Below, piece after piece: positions 7,766 through 14,785 of a stretch of 64,000 nucleotides of DNA (within the stretch, counting starts at the first letter, position 1; each line of letters begins with the position of its first letter). The notes below the pieces were generated by a model, which did not search any database, was not told the origin of the DNA, and was given only the letters and a program-made list of their open reading frames with translations. The translations under genes and the position numbers were made by a program. The DNA comes from Phycisphaerales bacterium (GTDB lineage: Bacteria > Planctomycetota > Phycisphaerae > Phycisphaerales > UBA1924), in assembly GCA_040221175.1 (NCBI GenBank), contig JAVJVK010000019.1, positions 186,001-250,000 on the forward strand. The letters are read 5' to 3'.

Positions 7766-9346
7766 ATGCCTGAAGCCGCGTCTCGAGTGGGAATCCGCCC
7801 TGGCGTAAATATTCTGGGTGTTCTTCGCCACCTTGAGTACAAGCCGTGGCATGCGCTCGCCGAGTATGTGGACAACTCCACGCAGAGTTTTCTGTCTAAT
7901 CGGGATCGCTTGGCCGATGCGGGCTCTCGTGCTGTTCGTGTTGAGATTGAGTTCGACACGAACGGCAAGACTATTCAGGTCCGAGACAATGCTGCGGGGA
8001 TCCGAATCGAAGACTTCCCGCGCGCCTTTCGCCCAGCGGAAGCACCACCACAAAAGGGAGGCCTTAGCGAATTCGGCATGGGTATGAAGAGTGCCTCGTG
8101 TTGGTTTGCTCCACAGTGGTCTGTACGCACGAGTGCTTTGGGCGACCCTTTCGAGAGACGCGTGTCTTTCAATATCGAGCAGATCGTGCAGGACAAGATC
8201 GAAGAGCTTGACATTGAGCGTCACTCGGCTCCAGCTGACGCACACTACACCATTGTCGAGCTCAACGATTGCCGGACGAATCCCAAGGGTCGGACAATCG
8301 GCAAGATCAAGGATCACCTCAGCGATATCTACCGGGACTTCCTTCGTCACGGCGAATTGGAGTTGATCTGTCATGGACAGCAGCTTGAGTACCAAGAGCC
8401 AGACGTTCTCAATGCGCCACGATTTGGTAGTAACCATGAGCCCGATGGCGACCCCATTGAATGGCGACGCACGATTGACCTTGAGATCGGTGATAATGGC
8501 CAGGGCGGCCAACTGAGGGCACGGGGCTTTGCTGGACTACTGCGCAAGGGCAGTACAGCGACAGCCGGCCTGTCTCTGTTCAGGCGTAGGCGCGTCATCC
8601 AGGGCAGCGGGGATGAGAAGTATCGGCCACCCTACATCTTCGGTGCTTCGAATAGCTATGTGTTTCAGCGACTCTTCGGCGAGATACACCTGGAAGGCTT
8701 TGACGTTAGCCACACGAAGGATGGCTTTCGCTGGGAAGACCGCGAACAAGATTTCCTGGACTTGCTCAAGCACTGCCTCGACGAGGATGACCTTCCGCTC
8801 ATCCGGCAAGCGCGCAACTACCGCGAAAAAGTGTCACGAGAGTCCGTTGGCAAGGTGGCAGAGCAAGCCGCTCAAGCAACCGCGGAGGGCATTCGGCACG
8901 GCGTACCGGGTGCGGTGCACGACGCACGCACTCAGCCCCCTCCGGCAACAGAGCCCGAGTCGGCGTTGCCGCCATCGGAGGAGCTTGCAGCCCAACACAT
9001 CATTGAGATGGAGGTTGACGGCCACCCATGGCAGGTTGTGCTTGAACTCGACGCAACGCCGTCTGACAAGTGGCTAGATATTGCTCAGGCCGTCACAGCG
9101 GGCGTCGATGGGAACGGACGCCATCAGTTGGGCGTTCGTATGTCCTTGGCCCATCCATTTATGTCATGCCTGCCGAAGCTTGATCGCGGACACGTCGAGC
9201 CTTTGTTGCGTGTGGCAGCTGGCCTGGCGTTGGCGGAGAAGATTGCGGCAGATGCAGGAAACAACTACCCCGCAGCAGTACGCACAATACTCAACAGACT
9301 AATGCGCGGCCCGCTCGCAGGCCCAGGTATTCAAGAAGACGAGTAA
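7766..9346 (+). CDS. MORC/MutL-like GHKL ATPase of a restriction-modification system
   Basis: 526 residues with an N-terminal GHKL (HSP90/MutL-fold) ATPase. The N box is ALAEYVDNS (E33, D36, N37), the G1 box is DNAAGI (74-79), and the G2 glycine lid is SEFGMGMKSA (101-110). The middle and C-terminal parts look like an S5-like domain and a helical tail. GHKL ATPases of the MORC type occur with Z1 ATPases, REase-fold proteins and DNA methylases in predicted restriction systems described by Iyer, Aravind and colleagues. The gene order here fits that description. The likely role is ATP-dependent clamping or DNA sensing. Base composition is visibly less GC-rich than the rest of the window. Confidence 0.87.
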   Translation: MPEAASRVGIRPGVNILGVLRHLEYKPWHALAEYVDNSTQSFLSNRDRLADAGSRAVRVEIEFDTNGKTIQVRDNAAGIRIEDFPRAFRPAEAPPQKGGLSEFGMGMKSASCWFAPQWSVRTSALGDPFERRVSFNIEQIVQDKIEELDIERHSAPADAHYTIVELNDCRTNPKGRTIGKIKDHLSDIYRDFLRHGELELICHGQQLEYQEPDVLNAPRFGSNHEPDGDPIEWRRTIDLEIGDNGQGGQLRARGFAGLLRKGSTATAGLSLFRRRRVIQGSGDEKYRPPYIFGASNSYVFQRLFGEIHLEGFDVSHTKDGFRWEDREQDFLDLLKHCLDEDDLPLIRQARNYREKVSRESVGKVAEQAAQATAEGIRHGVPGAVHDARTQPPPATEPESALPPSEELAAQHIIEMEVDGHPWQVVLELDATPSDKWLDIAQAVTAGVDGNGRHQLGVRMSLAHPFMSCLPKLDRGHVEPLLRVAAGLALAEKIAADAGNNYPAAVRTILNRLMRGPLAGPGIQEDE

Positions 9347-9349
9347 TCA

Positions 9350-11593
9350 ATGAACACGACAATTTCTTTGCAATCTGGATCAGAAAAAGATTGGGATCCA
9401 AAGATCGGTGAAGAACTGCGCTCTGTGAGCAAGCAAAAACTAGAGAACGATACCGATGCCATTGAGCGACTCCACGAGGCAACGATTGATATTTTGCGGC
9501 AATGTAAGCCACCAGTGAATTCGACTAAGGCGCGGCCCAGCTATCGAACCGGCCTCGTTGTAGGAAGAGTACAGAGTGGCAAGACGCTTTCCTTTACATC
9601 CGTAGCAGCTGCAGCTCACGACAATGGGTACAGGTTGATCGTCGTGCTAGCGGGCACGCAGAAAAACCTTGCCGAGCAGACATGCAGGCGACTCATGGCT
9701 GATCTCGATATTGATGAATATCGAAGGCCATGGGTCATGAAACACAATCCCAAGCAGTCTGATGTGTCCAATATTCGCGCGGTCTTGTCTGCATGGGACG
9801 ACCCCGACGAGCTTGAGGAAGAACGACACACGTACATTATCACGGTTCTGAAACACCAGGCACACCTTCGTCGTCTCGCGACTGTGTTACGCGAACTCGC
9901 AGATGTTATGGATTCCCCAATCGTCATAGACGACGAGGCCGATCAAGCTGGCCTGAATACTCGCGTTCGCCAAGGCGAACAAAGTACCATCTATTCCGCC
10001 ATCCTCGAAATGCGGCGGGCGATGCCAAGCCATACCTATCTCCAATACACAGCTACCCCGCAGGGCCCTCTACTGATTTCACTTATTGACTTGCTGTCCC
10101 CCAACTTTGCGAGTGTCCTGCGCCCAGGGCAGGATTATGTGGGTGGTGAGGATTTCTTTCGTACAACCAACGGAGTGGCACTTGTTCGACCAATACCACC
10201 AAGTGAGGCCGATGCTGACGCCGAAGATGTGCAGCCCCCGGAAACTCTACACGAAGCAATGCGTTTGTTCTTTCTTGGCGTAGCTGACTTCAATGCTTCG
10301 CAAGCTAGAGGTAATCGATCGATGATGGTGCACCCTTCTCGTTTGATTGGAAGCCATGACAGGTTCTACCGCTGGGTGCAGTCCGCAGTATCGGATTGGC
10401 AAGAATTGTTGGCAGATGAGTCCGGCCGCCAGCAGTTGTTGCCAGATTTCTTTCACTGCTACCAGAGCTTGAAGGCCACGGTACCACAATTGAGACCGTT
10501 CGATGAGTTGGTGAGGCGGCTGCCGAAAGCGATCGCGCGGACCCAAGTAGAAAAGGTCAATTCGGACAGCGAAACAAACAATCTGACTTGGCGTCAGCAT
10601 CCATCCTGGCTGCTTGTCGGTGGGCAGAAGCTCGATCGTGGATTCACAGTCGAAGGGCTGACGGTTACCTATATGCCTCGTGGAGTCGGTGTCGGAAACG
10701 CGGACACTGTTCAGCAGCGCGGGCGATTCTTCGGATACAAGCGGCCTTATCTTGGCTTTTGTCGACTGTTTCTAGAGACCGGCTTGATCGATGCCTATCG
10801 CGATTACGTCGAGCATGAACGTAGTATACATGATTTCTTACTGAGAGCAGCAGCTCAGACGCCCTCGCTGGATCTTAGCAGAGTCCGTAGAGAGATTCTC
10901 ATCGGCAAAGGGATGCATCCTACCCGATCGTCGATAATGGATCCAAGCGTTGAACGGCTCAGTAAAGGCAACAATTGGTTCCGGCAACAGGGCATGCTGT
11001 CAGACCTAAGTGCGTGCCGGAAGAATCTCGAGTTGTTTGAGGCGTTCATCGAGCCTCTGCAAGACTTGTTTGTGCCTGATGACTTTGGCAAGCCCGGCGG
11101 CGATCGCGAGCGTCACAGAGTGGCCGATGTGCCGCTTAAGGACCTGTATGAAAACCTGCTCGTAGACTTTCGTATACCAGGTGACCAAGATGCGGAAGAC
11201 TGGGCCAATGCCATGTTCCTTATCCGAAACCGGCTTGAACAGCATCCCGACGAGTTGGCTATGTTGGCGAGAATGCGCCCTGGTGATGGTGACCGTGCAC
11301 GCCAGATCAAGGTACACGCAGACCGCAGAGCATCACTAAATCCTTTTGCCGGCGAGGTGCCCGGTCGTGATAGCTCGCGCGGGCCTCAAGGCTCGATTTA
11401 TCCGGGTGATCAGAAAGTTCATAGGCACGAGGTCACGCTCCAGATCCATGTGTTTGACCTGTACAAGAACATGACCGTGGCCCAGGCAAAGAAGGCGGAG
11501 GCCTTGCCTGAAGCCTCGAACGTACCCGTTCTCGCGCTCTGGGTGAGCGATGGTGTGTTGAGTGATCGCATCATCTTGGAGCCGACGCCTTGA
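9350..11593 (+). CDS. Z1-domain superfamily II helicase-like ATPase
   Basis: 747 residues. Walker A is GRVQSGKT (72-79) and the acidic box is VIDDEAD (192-198). The Z1 domain follows with VGGQKLDRGFTVEGLTVTY and the arginine-finger-like VQQRGRFFGYKRPY. The gene starts three bases after the MORC-like stop and overlaps the next gene by four bases (TTGA), so all three are one coupled unit. Z1 proteins are predicted DNA-dependent motor ATPases of restriction systems. Codons such as AGA, ATA and TTA are more frequent than in neighbouring housekeeping genes, consistent with horizontal transfer. Confidence 0.9.
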   Translation: MNTTISLQSGSEKDWDPKIGEELRSVSKQKLENDTDAIERLHEATIDILRQCKPPVNSTKARPSYRTGLVVGRVQSGKTLSFTSVAAAAHDNGYRLIVVLAGTQKNLAEQTCRRLMADLDIDEYRRPWVMKHNPKQSDVSNIRAVLSAWDDPDELEEERHTYIITVLKHQAHLRRLATVLRELADVMDSPIVIDDEADQAGLNTRVRQGEQSTIYSAILEMRRAMPSHTYLQYTATPQGPLLISLIDLLSPNFASVLRPGQDYVGGEDFFRTTNGVALVRPIPPSEADADAEDVQPPETLHEAMRLFFLGVADFNASQARGNRSMMVHPSRLIGSHDRFYRWVQSAVSDWQELLADESGRQQLLPDFFHCYQSLKATVPQLRPFDELVRRLPKAIARTQVEKVNSDSETNNLTWRQHPSWLLVGGQKLDRGFTVEGLTVTYMPRGVGVGNADTVQQRGRFFGYKRPYLGFCRLFLETGLIDAYRDYVEHERSIHDFLLRAAAQTPSLDLSRVRREILIGKGMHPTRSSIMDPSVERLSKGNNWFRQQGMLSDLSACRKNLELFEAFIEPLQDLFVPDDFGKPGGDRERHRVADVPLKDLYENLLVDFRIPGDQDAEDWANAMFLIRNRLEQHPDELAMLARMRPGDGDRARQIKVHADRRASLNPFAGEVPGRDSSRGPQGSIYPGDQKVHRHEVTLQIHVFDLYKNMTVAQAKKAEALPEASNVPVLALWVSDGVLSDRIILEPTP

Positions 11594-12570
11594 GCGGTGT
11601 GCATCTGTGGTCGGACCTGCTTGCCGTACCACCCGCAACCAAAGAGCGGTTTCCAGTTATCCGGCTTGAACCCATTGAAGACGCCTATCTTGCGCGAGAT
11701 GACAGAGGCTGTCCGATTGTTCTGTTGAATGCTGAGGGCCCGCAAACCACTCCGGGGATGCGCCTTCGAGTTGTAGCCGTAGATCACGATGTGCCCTCTA
11801 TAATCGATCACGACGGCAACCGCGAGGCGCGCCGTCTGTCAATAGTGCGTTGCACAATAGACGGCGAAGAGGGTCGCCAGTTGTTCGTTAGGTGCGTGGC
11901 AAATGCGTTACCGGCTGAATCAGCCGGTCGACAACGCGCTGGCGTGAATCGAGCTATCTCTCATCTCGCCAATCTCTTTGCTGCGGCTGCTCGACCCGGT
12001 AGGCCGCCCGCCGGTCTCTGGGCGGAGTTGCTCTTGATTGCCCGTGCTGCGGATGGCGTGTCAATGCTCGAGGCCTGGCATGCTGATGCCGCCGAGCGAC
12101 ATGATTTCGCTCTCGGAGTGGAGAGACTAGAGGTTAAGGCAACGACTGGTGAGGCTCGCGTTCACGATTTCTCGCTTGAGCAGTTGCGGCCTCCGCGCGA
12201 CGAGTTGTTTGTATCGGTTGCCTCACTGCTCCTGTCCCGCCAGGATGGAGGCACATCGATTGGTGATCTTTGGGCAGATTGCCTGGTGATCGCTGGTCAG
12301 AGCGAAACACTGCGGAGCAAGGTAGATCGCTTGTGCGTCGAGTACCTTGGGGATGCATGGATAAGCGCGGCGGAATTTGCCTTCGATGAGGCATCGGCAA
12401 TGCGATCCCTTCGACTGTACGATGGCTCGTCTATTCCTCAGCCACACCCGCCCCCACCCGATGTCTCCGCCGTGCGTTTCCGATCGCACCTAGAGAACGC
12501 GACGACGCTCACCTTGGAGCAAAGAGGCTCGCGCCCGCTGGCCGAGATCGTGTATGGCGCGATGATCTGA
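11590..12570 (+). CDS. PD-(D/E)XK motif protein, predicted restriction endonuclease
   Basis: 326 residues, starting with TTG at 11590 inside the Z1 stop. The nuclease-like core is at about residues 140-200: GLWAELLLI (conserved E), HDFALG (conserved D) and LEVKATTGEARVHDF, where E-V-K gives the D/E-X-K element. This layout matches the family usually named PD-(D/E)XK motif protein (DUF4420). It probably supplies the DNA-cutting activity for the Z1/MORC machinery. The 3' end overlaps the convergent methyltransferase by 62 bases. Confidence 0.82.
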   Translation: MSGVHLWSDLLAVPPATKERFPVIRLEPIEDAYLARDDRGCPIVLLNAEGPQTTPGMRLRVVAVDHDVPSIIDHDGNREARRLSIVRCTIDGEEGRQLFVRCVANALPAESAGRQRAGVNRAISHLANLFAAAARPGRPPAGLWAELLLIARAADGVSMLEAWHADAAERHDFALGVERLEVKATTGEARVHDFSLEQLRPPRDELFVSVASLLLSRQDGGTSIGDLWADCLVIAGQSETLRSKVDRLCVEYLGDAWISAAEFAFDEASAMRSLRLYDGSSIPQPHPPPPDVSAVRFRSHLENATTLTLEQRGSRPLAEIVYGAMI

Positions 12571-13870
12571 TTGGCCGATTCCTCTCTGGTTGTCGTGTGT
12601 CGTTCAGCAACTGCCGAGCGACCAATGTGACCAAATCGGCGCTTACTGCGTTTCCGATGGCCCTATATGCGTTTGTGGGCTTGAGCTGTGCGAGATTGAG
12701 TTGCCCCAACCCCTGAAGCCGAGAGCACTCCCGCACGGTCATGTATCGTTGTTCCCAGGTGATGACCGGGACCTGCGTTGTCGTCATGGCAACCAGTGCC
12801 GGCGCCCAATTCGAACGCTTCACTCGAACGCCGGAAGCTCGAAACTGCAAGACATGCTCACGCAGTTCTCGCACTTCACCCTTGCAGTTCCACTCAAGCT
12901 TCTGCAAGCTGGGGGCAAAGGGTTTGAGCTTCGGAAGCCAACCTCTCAATCTGCGCCGATGCCTCTCGTAGAACTCTCGGTTCTGCGAGATGAACGTCTG
13001 CTTCCATTGAGGAAACGGACTGGATCCGCGCGCATAGCTGGGGAGCGCATTGGCACGCTCCTCATCGGTGAGGCCCTTCAAGGGCTGGCCAAATGAGCCT
13101 CGTGTACGTGCCAGGTACCTCGGGTCTCGCAGGAGCGGGGGGCGGCCGTCGTAGGGATACGTGGCGCCGAATTCGAACGTCCAGATTGGGAACGAGGGTA
13201 GGGGCTCATCTTGCGGAATGCGGTCGAGGAACTCCTGCCAGACCGCGAGGCACTCGGCGTAGTGCTCGGGGAGCGAACGCGCGTTCTTGGGCTTGCGATC
13301 GAGGATGCCTCGAATACTCGGTTCAACGTCGGACGGGTTTGGCCACTCGAAGGCGTCAAGCCCATTCAATGAGCCCACGATGAAGGCGCGATCTCGGATC
13401 TGCGCGATCTCAAATTTGTGGGGAGAAAGCACTTTTTCGGACACGGTGTACCCGAGCGACTGCAATTCGTCCTTCATCCAGCGAAACGTGCCGCCGCCGT
13501 CGTGCCTGAGAAGATTTGCGACATTCTCCAGTAGGATCCAACGGGGTCGGTGGTGATCGAGAATCCGAACTATCTCGCTAAAGAGGTCCCCGTCTCGCTC
13601 GCAATCAAGGCCCAGTTGTTCTCCCGCCTTGGAAAATGGTTGGCACGGGAATCCGGCGCACAACACGTCATGCGCCGGTATGTCGAGGACGTCGAGTTCA
13701 CGGATGTCACCTGCAGGGACGATGCCGTAGTTTTGGCCGTAGATCTCCCTGAGCTGCTCATCCTTCTCGCAAGCAAAGACGCACCGATGCCCGAGACGTT
13801 GTAGGCCGGTGTGGAAACCGCCTAGGCCGGCGAAAAGATCGATGAATCGCAGCGAATGGCGTTTTGGCAT
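12509..13870 (-). CDS. DNA (cytosine-5-)-methyltransferase
   Basis: 453 residues from the ATG at 13870; an upstream ATG would add 75 residues without homology-like motifs. All C5-methylase motifs are visible: motif I FIDLFAGLGGFHTGL, motif IV with the catalytic Cys76 in GFPCQPFS, motif VI LLENVANL, motif VIII QIRDRAFIVG, motif IX RECSRLQG and motif X YRAIGNAVSADLV. It should methylate the recognition site and protect host DNA from the island's nucleases. It is convergent to the nuclease operon and overlaps it at the 3' end. About 20 basic residues follow motif X inside the overlap and may be non-essential. Confidence 0.93.
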   Translation of the reverse strand: MPKRHSLRFIDLFAGLGGFHTGLQRLGHRCVFACEKDEQLREIYGQNYGIVPAGDIRELDVLDIPAHDVLCAGFPCQPFSKAGEQLGLDCERDGDLFSEIVRILDHHRPRWILLENVANLLRHDGGGTFRWMKDELQSLGYTVSEKVLSPHKFEIAQIRDRAFIVGSLNGLDAFEWPNPSDVEPSIRGILDRKPKNARSLPEHYAECLAVWQEFLDRIPQDEPLPSFPIWTFEFGATYPYDGRPPLLRDPRYLARTRGSFGQPLKGLTDEERANALPSYARGSSPFPQWKQTFISQNREFYERHRRRLRGWLPKLKPFAPSLQKLEWNCKGEVRELREHVLQFRASGVRVKRSNWAPALVAMTTTQVPVITWEQRYMTVRECSRLQGLGQLNLAQLKPTNAYRAIGNAVSADLVTLVARQLLNDTRQPERNRPIRSSRHTRSRPAGASLFAPR

Positions 13871-13907
13871 TGCGGGTCCTGACGGGTCCGTGTCGACGAC
13901 CGTGCGA

Positions 13908-14099
13908 ATGATAGCCAAACATCGTCTGGTTGCTGTGGAAGCCATGAGTTCGTTGGAAGACCGCTTTGCCCACGTGGGCTTAGGAATCGATCTGCGAAGC
14001 CGGCTCACGCCCGGAACGGTAATCGAGTTCGTATTCCGCGGGCCTATGTCGCTGGAGGAGGTCAACTTTCGGGTCCAAACGCCAGCGGCGTTCATGTAG
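13908..14099 (+). CDS. Possible small ORF divergent from the methyltransferase
   Basis: 63 codons from the ATG at 13908 (or 51 from the ATG at 13944), ending just before the right REP-like repeat. The translation has a protein-like composition, for example GLGIDLRSRLTPGTVIEFVF. No ribosome site is obvious. It could be a small regulator of the island, a remnant, or chance. It faces away from the methyltransferase start, with 37 bases between the two starts. Confidence 0.3.
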   Translation: MIAKHRLVAVEAMSSLEDRFAHVGLGIDLRSRLTPGTVIEFVFRGPMSLEEVNFRVQTPAAFM

Positions 14100-14122
14100 C
14101 GGCCGCGAGGCGGAACGGTCAG

Positions 14123-14160
14123 CCCCTCACCCTCAGCCCTCTCCCGCGCGCGGGAGAGGG
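14123..14160. repeat. REP-like palindromic element, right copy (inverted)
   Basis: Contains a perfect 24-bp palindrome at 14137-14160 (CCCTCTCCCGCG / CGCGGGAGAGGG) preceded by CCCCTCACCCTCAG. Its reverse complement closely matches the element at 6708-6743, so the two copies form an inverted pair around the restriction island. Confidence 0.78.
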
Positions 14161-14194
14161 AGCCAGACCCCCTCAGCCTCGGCAGACCTCGGCA

Positions 14195-14219
14195 GCTCCC
14201 CCGCTGGGAGCGGGGGAGC
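14195..14219. repeat. Perfect 10-bp stem hairpin next to the right REP-like element
   Basis: GCTCCCCCGC / GCGGGGGAGC with a five-base loop TGGGA. A short direct repeat (CCTCGGCAG, twice) lies just before it at about 14177-14195. It may be the second hairpin of a composite REP (BIME-like) unit, or a terminator. Confidence 0.6.
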
Positions 14220-14396
14220 GGGAAGAAAGGTCCGCGTGCGTACGCAGGGCCGCCCGGAGGGGTGGGGGTGTGGACCGGCCCCTCGTCGCGTGTTCGCGGA
14301 CCCGCGGCGTCCCCGGATCGCGCGCGGGCGGCGCCTCGCCGGGGGTCCGGATATGGAAACCGGCCCGAAGGGGCGTGGGGGCCGTTCTGGGCCGGG

Positions 14397-14711
14397 GACT
14401 ACGGGACGTCCTATCGAGGAGAATCGTGCTCGCACGCGCGGCGATAGATATCGCCTATGCGAGCGTCGACCTCGCATGGGCGGGGGACGACCTCGCGGCC
14501 GCCGTAGCAAGGCTCGCGGCCGGGGTGACGATGGGTGCAGCCGTGGGCGCGACGCGCGCGGACGCGGAATCGGCGGTCGCGGCGGGGAAGGTGGCCCGTG
14601 CGGCCGCACGAACCAGCCTCGCGGCCGCACGAACACCCCGCGCGGCGGCGGGCCCGCGCCTCGCGGCCGCGAGCAGGCCCCGCGCGGCGGGGAGCTCGGG
14701 TCCGGGTGCGC
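14397..14711. repeat. 21-bp tandem array A (palindromic units)
   Basis: At least 15 consecutive units of exactly 21 bp with no insertions or deletions, in phase at 14397, 14418, 14439, 14460 and so on to 14691. Units are diverged but share CTCGCGGCCG or a close variant at the same phase (14492, 14513, 14618 and 14660 regions). Several units have palindromic cores: GGACGTCC at about 14405, CGTGCTCGCACG, and GCGGCCGC. The period continues faintly on both sides (about 14270-14785). The array lies 3' of the minus-strand EF-hand gene ending at 14786. Because 21 is divisible by three, most frames stay open, which explains the long spurious ORFs here; no ribosome site or start supports coding. Confidence 0.8.
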
Positions 14712-14785
14712 CCCCGTGGGGCGGTCGCTTGCGGGCAGGAGCCGGCAAGGCGCCGGGAACCAGCTCGGCGGGCGCCGGGGCGGCC

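Noticed and set aside
13550-13804. 84-codon plus-strand frame inside the methyltransferase gene
   Set aside because: Antisense to the conserved motif region of the C5 methylase; no ribosome site.
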